A model generated the notes under the pieces. It had not been told where the DNA came from, searched no databases, and saw nothing but the letters and a program-made list of their open reading frames with translations. A program made the position numbers and the translations under genes. From the NCBI GenBank assembly GCA_020725555.1, contig DYEU01000016.1, forward strand, positions 124,001-188,000: 64,000 nt of DNA. Direction: 5' to 3'. This DNA comes from Desulfatibacillum sp. (lineage in GTDB: Bacteria > Desulfobacterota > Desulfobacteria > Desulfobacterales > SpSt-501). Shown piece after piece: positions 8,566-16,516 of this stretch. Positions within the stretch are counted from its first letter, which is position 1; the number at the start of each line of letters is the position of its first letter.

Positions 8566-9483
8566 ATGAAGACCCGCACCTACATCCCCGTCCGCGCCTC
8601 CCAGATCCGCTACTACCGGCGCGTGCCTCTCTTCTTCGAGAGCGCACCCGGCGTCTTCCAGCTCTACAAGCCGGCCGGCATGGGGATCTCCGAGGTCCGC
8701 CTCGACGAGGGCCTGCACCCGAGGCTCTTCATCGAGGAAACCGACCGCGACGAGGCGGCCCTCGAGGTCCACCGCGGCTTCAACCAGGACATCGCCCGCG
8801 ACATCCGGGAGGGCGACGTGGCCGGGGTGAAGGAGACCCTCTGCCGCCTGGTCGAAGAGACGCTCGCCGAGCCGCGGGCCGGGACGATCCAGGCCCTGCC
8901 CGAGACGATGGGCATCCTCGTCTCCGGCTACTCGGACCAGCCGGGAGTTCTGCGGACGCTTGCCACGATCTCGACCAAGGACTACTCGACCGTGATCCAC
9001 TCCGTGAACGTGATGGCCCTCACCCTGAGCTTCTGCTTCTTCTCGCGCCTTTCCCTCCCCGAAACCCGCCGCTTGGGGCTCTGCGCGCTCCTGCACGATG
9101 TCGGCAAGACCGAGATCCCCTCCGAGATCCTCAAGGCCCCGCGGCGGCTCACCGCCGAGGAGTTCGAGGTGATGAAGGCCCACCCCGCGATCGGCGAGCG
9201 GATCATCCGGCAGGTGAGCCGCCTCGACGGCGAGATCGTGCAGGGGGCCCTCGAGCACCACGAGAAGCTGGACGGGAGCGGCTACCCGCGGGGGATCCGG
9301 CGCGTCTCCTTCGCCGGCCAGCTGATCGGCATCATCGACTGCTACGAGGCGCTGACCAACGAGGAGCGCCCCTACCGCCGCGCCCAGGACCCGCTCGACA
9401 CCCTGAGGATCATCAAGGAGGACGTGGAGCGGGGAAAGTTCAGCCGCCGCATCTTCGAGAAATTCTGCTACAGCCTCGTCTGA
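8566..9483 (+). CDS. HD-GYP domain protein (probable cyclic-di-GMP phosphodiesterase)
   Basis: The last 170 or so residues of this 305-residue protein form an HD-GYP domain. The metal-binding HD is in LLHDVGKTEIP near residue 177, followed by HPAIGERII and EHHEKLDGSGYPRGI near residue 231. CYEALTNEERPYR and the C-terminal basic stretch complete the domain. HD-GYP enzymes hydrolyse cyclic di-GMP. The signature here reads GSGYP, a common variant of the GYP loop, so activity is likely but not certain. The N-terminal 120 residues show no receiver, PAS or membrane part and resemble the unassigned N-terminal domains of other soluble HD-GYP proteins. It is divergent from purH and seems monocistronic. 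Confidence 0.88.
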   Translation: MKTRTYIPVRASQIRYYRRVPLFFESAPGVFQLYKPAGMGISEVRLDEGLHPRLFIEETDRDEAALEVHRGFNQDIARDIREGDVAGVKETLCRLVEETLAEPRAGTIQALPETMGILVSGYSDQPGVLRTLATISTKDYSTVIHSVNVMALTLSFCFFSRLSLPETRRLGLCALLHDVGKTEIPSEILKAPRRLTAEEFEVMKAHPAIGERIIRQVSRLDGEIVQGALEHHEKLDGSGYPRGIRRVSFAGQLIGIIDCYEALTNEERPYRRAQDPLDTLRIIKEDVERGKFSRRIFEKFCYSLV

Positions 9484-9517
9484 AGCCTGTCGGTGGGGGG
9501 GAAACGTTGGCTCCTCC

Positions 9518-9546
9518 TTGCCGCCTCCCGCCGGCCGGTCTATGCT
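9518..9546 (+). promoter_or_regulatory. Candidate promoter for the aminopeptidase gene
   Basis: TTGCCG (9518-9523) and TATGCT (9541-9546) are 17 bp apart. Transcription would start near 9553, exactly at an in-frame ATG. The coding start could therefore be leaderless at 9553 or use the ribosome-binding site ahead of 9580. Confidence 0.5.
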
Positions 9547-9579
9547 CGCGGCATGCGTTCGCTTTCCGGGAGCACCGCG

Positions 9580-10674
9580 ATGAGACGCCTTTTCCCGCTC
9601 AGCGGCTGGGTTGCGGCCCCGTTTCTGATCACGGCCTTTCTTGCGGGCTGCAGCGAGCTTCGCTTTTACGGCCAGGCCGCGGCCGGCCAGGCCGGCATCC
9701 TGCTTGCGCGGCGGCCGCTCGCCGCGGTGCAGGAGGACCCGGCGACCCCCCCGGGGCTGCGCACCCGCCTCGCCGCCCTCGAGACCCTGCGCGACTTTGC
9801 CGGCCGCGAGCTTCTCCTGCCGGTGGGGTCGGCCTACCGCGACTTCGTCGCGCTCAAGCGGCCTTACGCCCTGTGGAACGTCTTCGCCGCCCCGGAGTTC
9901 TCGCTTTCCCCCAAGACCTGGTGCTACCCCCTGATCGGCTGCGCCGCCTACCGCGGCTACTTTTCCCCCGGCGGCGCGCAGGCCGAGGCCGAGCGGCTGC
10001 GCCGCCGGGGCTACGACGTCCTCGTCGCGGGCGTTCTCGCCTATTCCACGCTCGGCTGGTTCGACGACCCGGTGCTGAGCACCTGGGCCTCCCTGGAGGA
10101 GGAGGGCCTCGCCGCCCTCCTCTTCCACGAGCTCGCCCACCGCCTGCTCTACGTCGCCGGCGACACGTCCTTCAACGAGGGCTTCGCCACCGCGGTCGAG
10201 GAGGAGGGGCTGCGGCGCTGGGCCGCCTCCACGGGCCGGCCCGAGGCGCTCGCCGCCTGGGAGCGGCGCCGGGCGGTGAACGACCGTTTTCTCGGCCTCG
10301 TCGCCCGCCGCCGGGCCGAGCTCGAGCGCCTCTACGCCTCCCCCCTCCCCGCGGAGGAAAAGCGCGCCGCCAAGGCGGCCGTTTTCGCGCGCCTCCTGCG
10401 GGACCTCGAAGAGGAGGAGGAGGGGGGCGAGCCCGCCTTCGCCGCGCACCGTGCGGGGCTCTCCGCCGCGGGGGCGAACAACGCGGCCCTCGTCCCCCTG
10501 GCGGCCTACCACGACCGCGTGCCCGCCTTCCGCCGGCTGCTCGCGGAGACGGGCTTCGACCTCGGCCGCTTCTACGACGCCTGCCGGCGCCTGGCCGCGC
10601 TTTCCCCCGCGGAGCGCGGCGAGGCGCTCGAGCGCCTGGCGGCGCAGACCCCCCCGCCTGCCGGCGGGCCGTGA
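9580..10674 (+). CDS. Putative lipoprotein aminopeptidase (gluzincin-like)
   Basis: This is a zinc-peptidase-like lipoprotein of about 364 residues. The signal peptide ends in the lipobox LAGC (LITAFLAGCSE), so the protein should be anchored in a membrane facing the periplasm. The metal motif is FHELAHRLLY, with H183 and H187, and the third ligand is probably the Glu in FNEGFATAVEEEG. The sequence pattern (VGSAYRDFVALKRPYALWNVFAAPEFSL in part; CYPLIGCAAYRGYF) matches the family of predicted aminopeptidases PF10023. GGGAG precedes the ATG at 9580. An in-frame ATG at 9553 would add nine residues. The physiological substrate is unknown. Promoters on both sides suggest a single-gene unit. Confidence 0.8.
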   Translation: MRRLFPLSGWVAAPFLITAFLAGCSELRFYGQAAAGQAGILLARRPLAAVQEDPATPPGLRTRLAALETLRDFAGRELLLPVGSAYRDFVALKRPYALWNVFAAPEFSLSPKTWCYPLIGCAAYRGYFSPGGAQAEAERLRRRGYDVLVAGVLAYSTLGWFDDPVLSTWASLEEEGLAALLFHELAHRLLYVAGDTSFNEGFATAVEEEGLRRWAASTGRPEALAAWERRRAVNDRFLGLVARRRAELERLYASPLPAEEKRAAKAAVFARLLRDLEEEEEGGEPAFAAHRAGLSAAGANNAALVPLAAYHDRVPAFRRLLAETGFDLGRFYDACRRLAALSPAERGEALERLAAQTPPPAGGP

Positions 10675-10712
10675 CCCCAGGCCTGGCGGGGCTTCGCCCG
10701 CCGGCCGCCGAG

Positions 10713-10741
10713 TTGACAGAACTCGGCTTGTTTTTTAGAAT
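10713..10741 (+). promoter_or_regulatory. Strong sigma-70 promoter for gspA-gspB
   Basis: TTGACA (10713-10718), 17 bp, then TAGAAT (10736-10741). This is one of the best consensus promoters in the window and lies 32 bp ahead of the GTG start at 10774. Confidence 0.75.
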
Positions 10742-10773
10742 TTTTCATTGTTTGCCCGCTCCGGGGGAATCCC

Positions 10774-12441
10774 GTGTACACCGCCCATTTCGGGTTCCGC
10801 GAAAAACCCTTCCGGCTCGTCCCGAACCCGGAATACCTGTTCCTGAGCGAAAGCCATCGCGAGGCCCTCGCCCATCTCCAGTACGCGCTCGCCCAGGGCG
10901 AGGGGTTCGTCGAGATCACGGGGGAAGTGGGCACAGGCAAAACCACCCTCTGCCGCGCCTTCCTCGAGAGCCTGGATGCGAGCGCCTGCGCCGCCTACAT
11001 CTTCAACCCCCGGCTCGGCCCGCGGCAGCTCCTGGCCGCCCTCTGCGACGAATTCGGGATCGCCGCCGACGGCGCCGACACCGCGGGGCTGGTGAACGCC
11101 CTGAACCGCTTTCTCCTCGAACGCAAGGCCGAGGGGAAAAAGGTCATCGTCCTGATCGACGAGGCCCAGAACCTCGCGCGCAACGTTCTCGAGCAGCTCA
11201 GGCTGCTCTCCAACCTCGAGACCCGCCGCGACAAGCTCCTCCAGATCGTCCTCGTGGGGCAGCCCGAGCTCGCCGATCTCCTCGACTCCCCCGGGCTGCG
11301 CCAGGTCGGCCAGCGGATCGCCGTCCGCTGCCGCATCCTGCCGCTCGACCTCAGGCAGACCGGGCAATACATCCGCTACCGGGTCAACGTCGCCGCCCGG
11401 CGTCCCGTGGACCTCTTCACGCCGCGGGCGATCCGCCGCATCCACGCCTGGTCGGGGGGCATCCCCCGGCGGATCAACATCGCCTGCGACCGCGCGCTCC
11501 TCACCGCCTTCGGCCGCAACCGCCGCCGCGTGACGGCGGGGATCGCGCGCCGCGCGCTCGCGGAGCTCTCCGCCCGCGGCGCGGTCCCAAAGTCCTCTCT
11601 CCTGCTTGAGGGCCGATGGGCCTTTGCGGCCTTCCTCGCCGCCGCGGCCGCCGCGGCGCTGGTGCTCTACCGGGGGCCCCTCCTCGAGGCCTTCGCCCCG
11701 CAAGCCGCGCCGCGCACGGAGCAACGGGCGGCCCCGCCGGCGCCGGAGGCCTCCGCCCCCCAGGGTGCGGACGCAGGCGAGGCCCTGCGGCGCCTCGACC
11801 CCCGTGCAAGCCGCCGCGCCGCCCTCGCCGCCGTGCTCTCCGCCTGGGGCGAGCCGCTTTCCTCCCGCGGCATGCTCGACGACGTGACCGACGACGCCAC
11901 CTGGTTCAACCTCGCGGCCAAGGCGGCCGGCTTTTACCTGCAGCGGGTCGAGGGCGCCGACCCGCAGGCGCTGCGCGCCTTCGACATGCCGGCGGTGCTC
12001 GAGCTCCGGGCCCCGGGCCAGCCGGCCGCGCGCTACCTTGCGCTGACGCGCATCGAGCAGGCCTCCTTCGTCCTCGCCCTCCCGGAGGGGACGCCGCTCG
12101 CCCTCGGGGAGGCCGAACTCGCCCGCCTCTGGACGGGCGTCGCCTACCTTCCCTGGAAGAATTTTCTTTCCCTCAGCGGCACCATCCCGGGAAGCGCCCC
12201 GCCCGACTCCGTGCTCGCCCTGAAGATGCTCCTGCGCGAGCTGGGCCACGAGGCGGTCCCGCTCGACCGCGAATACGACGGGGCGACCCGCCGCGCGGTC
12301 GAGGAGATCCAGGCCCGTTTCGGCCTTCCCGTGGACGGGGTCGTGGGCAACCTCACCAAGATCGCCCTCTACCGCGCAGGCGGCCGTTTCGGCGTCCCGC
12401 GGGTGCTGGCCGGGGTGCAGGCGGGACGGGACGATTCATGA
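10774..12441 (+). CDS. gspA: ExeA/GspA-type AAA ATPase with peptidoglycan-binding domain
   Basis: Together with GspB, this membrane ATPase is known to help place the type II secretion secretin in the cell wall. The cytoplasmic AAA part runs over about residues 1-270. It carries FREKPFRLVPNPEYLFLS, Walker A GEVGTGKTTL (near 49-58), Walker B VIVLIDEAQN (near 125-134) and WSGGIPRRIN. One membrane helix follows near residues 283-300 (AFAAFLAAAAAAALVLY). After a Pro/Ala linker comes a region like the inactive C39-peptidase domain of this family (GVAYLPWKNF). A PG_binding_1 domain ends the protein (LGHEAVPLDREYDGATRRAV, FGLPVDGVVGNLT). The start is GTG. The stop overlaps the gspB start by 4 bp (ATGA). 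Confidence 0.88.
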   Translation: MYTAHFGFREKPFRLVPNPEYLFLSESHREALAHLQYALAQGEGFVEITGEVGTGKTTLCRAFLESLDASACAAYIFNPRLGPRQLLAALCDEFGIAADGADTAGLVNALNRFLLERKAEGKKVIVLIDEAQNLARNVLEQLRLLSNLETRRDKLLQIVLVGQPELADLLDSPGLRQVGQRIAVRCRILPLDLRQTGQYIRYRVNVAARRPVDLFTPRAIRRIHAWSGGIPRRINIACDRALLTAFGRNRRRVTAGIARRALAELSARGAVPKSSLLLEGRWAFAAFLAAAAAAALVLYRGPLLEAFAPQAAPRTEQRAAPPAPEASAPQGADAGEALRRLDPRASRRAALAAVLSAWGEPLSSRGMLDDVTDDATWFNLAAKAAGFYLQRVEGADPQALRAFDMPAVLELRAPGQPAARYLALTRIEQASFVLALPEGTPLALGEAELARLWTGVAYLPWKNFLSLSGTIPGSAPPDSVLALKMLLRELGHEAVPLDREYDGATRRAVEEIQARFGLPVDGVVGNLTKIALYRAGGRFGVPRVLAGVQAGRDDS

Positions 12442-13190
12442 GCTCGATTCTCGAGGCCCTGAAAAAAGTGGAGGCGGCCTCGGCCGGCCGGCCGGAGAGC
12501 CCCCCGCCGCCCGCCTTCCCTTCCGGCCTGGCCCGCCGGCCGGGGAAACGCGGCCCGGCGCTTGCCCTTTCCGCCGCGTTGGTTCTGGCCGCGGCCGGGG
12601 GCGCCTACCTCCTCGGGACCCGCACCGCGCCGCCGGCCGGGGAGGGGCAGCCTGCCCTGCGGGCGAAGCTGCCCCCGGAAACGGGCGCCCCGGCCGCGGC
12701 CGAGCGGCCCCCCGCGGCGACCCGGCCGAACCCGGCCGCCCCTGCCGCGCCCCCGGCCGCACAAGCCGCCGCCCCCCCCGCCCCGGCGCGGGAGGCCCCG
12801 CCCCCCGTTGCGGCGAGCCCGCAGCCGAGCGCGCCGCCCCGGCAGCCGCCCCCGGTGCTGCAGGCGCCCCCGCCCTCGGCGCGGATCCGCGGCCCGGCCG
12901 AGCCCTCGCCCGCCGCCCGCGCCGTCCCGCCCCCGGCCCGGCCGGAAACCGCCCGGCCGCCGCGGGCCGACGGCCTCGCGCGCCTCGAGGAGGGGCGCCT
13001 GCGCCTCATGGCGATCGCCTGGTTCGACGACCCCGGCCGCCGGCTCGCCGTCGTGAACGGCCACATCGTCCGCGAGGGCGAGGCGGTCGAGGGATTCCGC
13101 GTGCGCGCGATCCGGCGCGACGAAATCGTCGTGAGCGACGACGGCCGCTCCTACCGGCTGGAGCTCAACGTGAAGACGGTTCCCGACTGA
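12438..13190 (+). CDS. gspB: GspB-like general secretion protein
   Basis: This 250-residue inner-membrane protein is the likely partner of the ATPase upstream. It starts with the family-typical MSSILEALKKVEAASAGR. A single transmembrane helix follows (LALSAALVLAAAGGAYLLG, near residues 37-57). The Pro/Ala-rich periplasmic linker spans about residues 60-180. The compact C-terminal domain is the GspB/PulB fold: LRLMAIAWFDDPGRRLAVVN, then VREGEAVEGFRVRAIRRDEI. Translation is coupled to gspA through an ATGA overlap. No other type II secretion genes are in this window. The pair could serve type IV pili or another secretin. Confidence 0.85.
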   Translation: MSSILEALKKVEAASAGRPESPPPPAFPSGLARRPGKRGPALALSAALVLAAAGGAYLLGTRTAPPAGEGQPALRAKLPPETGAPAAAERPPAATRPNPAAPAAPPAAQAAAPPAPAREAPPPVAASPQPSAPPRQPPPVLQAPPPSARIRGPAEPSPAARAVPPPARPETARPPRADGLARLEEGRLRLMAIAWFDDPGRRLAVVNGHIVREGEAVEGFRVRAIRRDEIVVSDDGRSYRLELNVKTVPD

Positions 13191-13219
13191 CGCCTCGAAC
13201 CTCAGACCCCGGAGGCCCC

Positions 13220-13810
13220 ATGACTGCCCGCAGCGCATTCGCCCGGCACGCCCTGCCCGCCCTCCTCCTGCTCCCCGCCCTCGCCCTGGCGGTCGCCGGC
13301 TGCACGGCAAGCCACGTCCAGACCCGCCGGGCCGAACACCCGGAGGCGAAGCCCGCGGCCCTCGCGCTCGAGCCGCTCCGCTTCCAGGACCGGCTCTGGG
13401 AGCCGCTGGGGCCGCATTTCGAGCGCGGCCTGCGCGAGCGGCTTTCGGAGGAACAGGCCTTCGCCGAGATCTTCTCCCCGCCGCCCCAACCCCTCGGCTC
13501 CTCGGCCGTGCTTCTGAGCGGGACGATCACCGAGGTGGACAAGGGGAGTGCCGCGCTGCGCTGGCTGGTCGGCTTCGGGGCGGGCAAGCAGAAGGTCGCC
13601 GGCACCTTCCGCCTGCTCGACCCCGGCGGGCGAACGCTCGCCGAGTTCGACGCCGAGGAGTCGTACATGGGCGGCGCCGGAATCGGCGGGATCAGCTTTC
13701 TCGACATGGAGGACCTGATGCGGAAATTCGGGCGCCACGTGGCCGAGCGCGTCGCCCGCTGGTCCCGGGGGCTCCCCCTCGCCGAGGAGGGGCCGGAGCG
13801 GCCGAAATGA
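13220..13810 (+). CDS. DUF4410-like lipoprotein
   Basis: This is a predicted outer-membrane or periplasmic lipoprotein of 196 residues. Its signal peptide ends at Cys28 (AVAGC). The body resembles DUF4410 proteins: a beta/alpha domain with FERGLRERLSEEQAFAEIF, LLSGTITEVDKGSAALRWLVG and GTFRLLDPGGRTLAEFDAEES. A glycine-rich stretch MGGAGIGGIS follows. Related proteins of this class assemble near the cell envelope, but no activity is established. It follows gspB by 29 bp with a good ribosome-binding site (CCGGAGGCCCC), so it probably belongs to the same transcript. Its last codons overlap the thioesterase start (ATGA). Confidence 0.75.
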   Translation: MTARSAFARHALPALLLLPALALAVAGCTASHVQTRRAEHPEAKPAALALEPLRFQDRLWEPLGPHFERGLRERLSEEQAFAEIFSPPPQPLGSSAVLLSGTITEVDKGSAALRWLVGFGAGKQKVAGTFRLLDPGGRTLAEFDAEESYMGGAGIGGISFLDMEDLMRKFGRHVAERVARWSRGLPLAEEGPERPK

Positions 13811-14283
13811 GCGCCGCCCCCGGCCCGGTGGCGGCGGCCGAGGCCCTTTCGCGCTACCCCGTGCGCCTCGAGCTGCCCGTGGTCTGGGGCGAGATGGACG
13901 CCTACGGCCACGTGAACAACGTGGTGTATTTCCGCTGGTTCGAATCCGCGCGCATGGCCTACTTCGAGCGGCTCGGCTGCCCGGAGTTCATCGGCCGAAA
14001 CCCCGTGGGCCCGATCCTCGCCGAAGCGTCGTGCCGGTTCCGGGCGGCTCTCGCCTACCCCGACCGCGTCACGGTGGGGGCGGCCGTCGAGGAGATCGCG
14101 GCGGACCGCTTCCGCATGCGCTACGCGGTGTGGAGCTCCACCCGGGGCCGGATCGCGGCCGAGGGCGAGGGCACCGTTGTCTGCTTCGATTACCGCGAAA
14201 ACCGCAAGGCCGCCGTGCCGGAGGCGGTGCGGCGGGCGATCGCGCGGCTTGAGTCCCGGGCGGCGGCGGGGGAGGGGTCTTGA
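13807..14283 (+). CDS. Hotdog-fold acyl-CoA thioesterase (4HBT/YbgC type)
   Basis: This 158-residue thioesterase belongs to the 4-hydroxybenzoyl-CoA thioesterase/YbgC group. The diagnostic segment is VVWGEMDAYGHVNNVVYFRW, with the catalytic Asp at residue 31. FESARMAYFERLG and ASCRFRAALAYPDRV follow. These enzymes hydrolyse short or aromatic acyl-CoA or acyl-ACP esters in the cytoplasm, and the substrate cannot be told from sequence. It overlaps the preceding lipoprotein gene by 4 bp and precedes the glycosyltransferase run by 78 bp. That gap contains a GC-rich inverted segment but no clear terminator. Confidence 0.85.
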   Translation: MSAAPGPVAAAEALSRYPVRLELPVVWGEMDAYGHVNNVVYFRWFESARMAYFERLGCPEFIGRNPVGPILAEASCRFRAALAYPDRVTVGAAVEEIAADRFRMRYAVWSSTRGRIAAEGEGTVVCFDYRENRKAAVPEAVRRAIARLESRAAAGEGS

Positions 14284-14361
14284 TCCCCGGGCCTCTCCCG
14301 GGTATCGTCGCCCTCCCCGGGGAGGATAGCGCCCCCGCAGCCGAAGACGCAGGACGGCCCC

Positions 14362-15528
14362 ATGAGCCCAAACGGGCAGGCATTCCCCGCAACCCCCGCC
14401 GCATCGCCCCGGGGCGGCTTCCGGGCGGCCTGGACGGCGCTCGCCCTGGTTGCGGCCTGGCTCGTCGTCGCCAACCTCTACGCGCTCCTCTCCTTCAACC
14501 GCTTCCAGCTCCCGCCGGACACCTCCCTCGAGTGGATGGGGCCGCACTCGGTGCGGCCGGTCGCGCCCGACTGGGACCTCGTCGCCCTGCACGACCGCTG
14601 GGACGCCTACTGGTACCTCGACATCGCCCGGAACGGCTACTCCCTGCGGGGAGGCGACCAGGCGAACGTCGTCTTCTTCCCCCTCTACCCGCTCCTTGTC
14701 CGCCTCGCGGGCCTCGTCCTCGGCGGCGACCTCGTGCTCGCGGGGTGGCTGGTCAGCAGCGTGTGCCTGGCGCTTGCCGCCGCCGTCTTCGCCCGCCTGG
14801 TGCAGGAATTCCACCCCGGGATCGACCCCGTCCTTCCCGTGGTCTTCCTTCTCGCCCACCCCGCGGCGTTTTTCTTGAACGCGGTCTACTCGGAGTCGCT
14901 CTTTCTCCTGCTCTCCCTGTCGATGCTGCTCGCCGCGCGGCGCGGCCGCTTCTGGACGGCCGGGGCCTTCGCCGCGCTCGCCTCGGCGACCCGCGTCGCC
15001 GGCCTCTTCGCCGGGGTTCTGCTCGCCGCCGAGTTCATCCATGCCCACGGCCTGCGCGGCCTTCTCACCCGCCGGGTCTTCGCGCTCGGTCTGGCGCCCC
15101 TCGGGATCCTGGCCTTCTTCCTCCATCACCAGATCGTCTTCGGCGACTTCTTCCTCTTCTTCGAGGCCCAGCGGAAATTCGGCCGCGACCTCGCGGTGAC
15201 GGCCGCGGACCTCGCCGTGAAGAACAGCCCCGGCCTCGTCGTGCGGCTGCTCGACTACTTCTTTCTCGCCTCGGCGCTGGCGGCGGGCGCCTGGGCCCTC
15301 CTCCGCCTGCGGGCCTCCTACGGCGTCTACATGCTCGTCACCCTGGCGGTCGCGATCGGAAGCGGGAGTCTCCTCGGCGCCGCGCGCTACACGATGGTCC
15401 TCTTCCCCATCCATCTCGCGGGCGCCTCCCTCCGGTCGCCCGCCCTGCGCTTCGCCTGGCTCTTCGGCGCGACGCTCTTGCAGGCGCTCTACATCCTCTG
15501 TTTCGTGAACCACTATTGGACGAGCTGA
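14362..15528 (+). CDS. GT-C type glycosyltransferase, PIG-V/Gpi18-like membrane protein
   Basis: This 388-residue polytopic membrane protein has about nine hydrophobic helices and the PIG-V (PF04188) pattern. A luminal-loop motif DRWDAYWYLDIARNGYS near residue 85 carries the DAxWY/IA(R)xGY signature. FFPLYPLLVRLAGL and a long helix pair with HPAAFFLNAVYSESLFLLL follow. Members transfer sugars from polyprenyl-phosphate donors to lipid or protein acceptors on the outer face of the membrane. One base separates its stop from the ATG of the ArnC-like glycosyltransferase that would make such a donor. The acceptor is unknown. Confidence 0.8.
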   Translation: MSPNGQAFPATPAASPRGGFRAAWTALALVAAWLVVANLYALLSFNRFQLPPDTSLEWMGPHSVRPVAPDWDLVALHDRWDAYWYLDIARNGYSLRGGDQANVVFFPLYPLLVRLAGLVLGGDLVLAGWLVSSVCLALAAAVFARLVQEFHPGIDPVLPVVFLLAHPAAFFLNAVYSESLFLLLSLSMLLAARRGRFWTAGAFAALASATRVAGLFAGVLLAAEFIHAHGLRGLLTRRVFALGLAPLGILAFFLHHQIVFGDFFLFFEAQRKFGRDLAVTAADLAVKNSPGLVVRLLDYFFLASALAAGAWALLRLRASYGVYMLVTLAVAIGSGSLLGAARYTMVLFPIHLAGASLRSPALRFAWLFGATLLQALYILCFVNHYWTS

Positions 15529-15529
15529 G

Positions 15530-16516
15530 ATGAACGGGATCGCTGCGGAACGCGGGGAGGTCCTGCTGAGCGTCGTCGTCCCGGCCTACAACGAGGCCGG
15601 AAACGTGCGCCTCCTTCACGGGCGACTGCGGGAGGTGCTCGCCGCCCACGGCATCGCCCCCTGGGAGATGATCTTCGTCGACGACGGCAGCCGCGACGCG
15701 ACCTGGGAGGAGATCCGCGGGCTTGCGGCCGAGCACCCCGAGGTCCGCGGGATCCGGCTTTCGCGCAACTTCGGCCACCAGTACGCGCTGCTTGCGGGCA
15801 TGGAGGCGGCCGCCGGCCGGGCGGTCGTCACCATGGACTGCGATCTCCAGCACCCCGTCGAGCTCGTGCCGCAGATGCTCGCCAAGTGGCGCGAGGGCTT
15901 CCTCGTGGTGAAGACCCTGCGCGAGGAGACGCCCTCCGAGCTCTCCTGGTTCAAGCGCACCTCCTCGCGGGCGTTCTACCGCCTGTTCTCCTTTCTGAGC
16001 GGTGTTGACCTGCAGCCCGGCCTCGCCGATTTTCGCCTCCTCGACCGCCGCGCCTTGAACGAGCTCGTCCGCTTCCGCGAGGAGGGGCTCTTCCTGCGCG
16101 GGCTCACGGAATGGATCGGCTTCCCCGCCTGCAGCCTGCCCTACCGGCCGGGCAAGCGGGTGCACGGGGTCTCGCAATACAGCCTGAAGAAGATGATCCG
16201 GCTCGGCTGGAGCGGGGTAAGCTCGTTTTCGATCATGCCGCTGCGGATCGGGATCCTGATCGGGCTCGTCGGCAGCCTCTTCTCGGCGGGCGGCATCCTC
16301 TACTCGTTCTTCGGCCGCTTCTTCGGCAAGGGGATCGTGCCGGGCTGGGCCTCGACCCTGATGGTGCTCTCGCTGCTCTTCTTTCTCCTCTTCATCTACC
16401 TCGGCGTCCTCGGGGAGTACATCGGCCGCATGGTGGTCGAGGTGCGCCGGAGGCCGCGTTTCATCGTGAGCGAGGCCGTGAATTTCCCGGGGAGCCGGCC
16501 GTTCCCCCATGACTGA
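15530..16516 (+). CDS. Polyprenyl-phosphate glycosyltransferase, GT2 (ArnC/FlmF2/DPM1-like)
   Basis: This 328-residue enzyme moves a sugar from a nucleotide donor to undecaprenyl phosphate on the inner membrane. The GT-A domain shows SVVVPAYNEAGNVRLL, FVDDGSRDATWEEI, LSRNFGHQYALLAGM and the metal motif MDCDLQHP. ADFRLLDRRALNEL and YSLKKMIRLGWSG are typical of the ArnC/DPM1 group. Two C-terminal membrane helices follow (RIGILIGLVGSLFSAGGILY; LMVLSLLFFLLFIYLGVLG). It overlaps the next gene, a YdjC-type deacetylase, by 8 bp. This pairing, next to a GT-C enzyme, is the FlmF2-NaxD-FlmK arrangement known from lipid A modification. Confidence 0.88.
   Translation: MNGIAAERGEVLLSVVVPAYNEAGNVRLLHGRLREVLAAHGIAPWEMIFVDDGSRDATWEEIRGLAAEHPEVRGIRLSRNFGHQYALLAGMEAAAGRAVVTMDCDLQHPVELVPQMLAKWREGFLVVKTLREETPSELSWFKRTSSRAFYRLFSFLSGVDLQPGLADFRLLDRRALNELVRFREEGLFLRGLTEWIGFPACSLPYRPGKRVHGVSQYSLKKMIRLGWSGVSSFSIMPLRIGILIGLVGSLFSAGGILYSFFGRFFGKGIVPGWASTLMVLSLLFFLLFIYLGVLGEYIGRMVVEVRRRPRFIVSEAVNFPGSRPFPHD

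Noticed and set aside
9553-9579. Upstream ATG as the aminopeptidase start
   Set aside because: The ATG at 9580 has GGGAG at good spacing and a cleaner lipoprotein signal. The upstream ATG would be leaderless and is kept only as an alternative.
10685-10702. GGCGGG-GCTTCG-CCCGCC hairpin as a terminator after the aminopeptidase gene
   Set aside because: The stem is short and no T-run follows; it lies directly before a strong promoter. It could be a weak terminator but is not supported.
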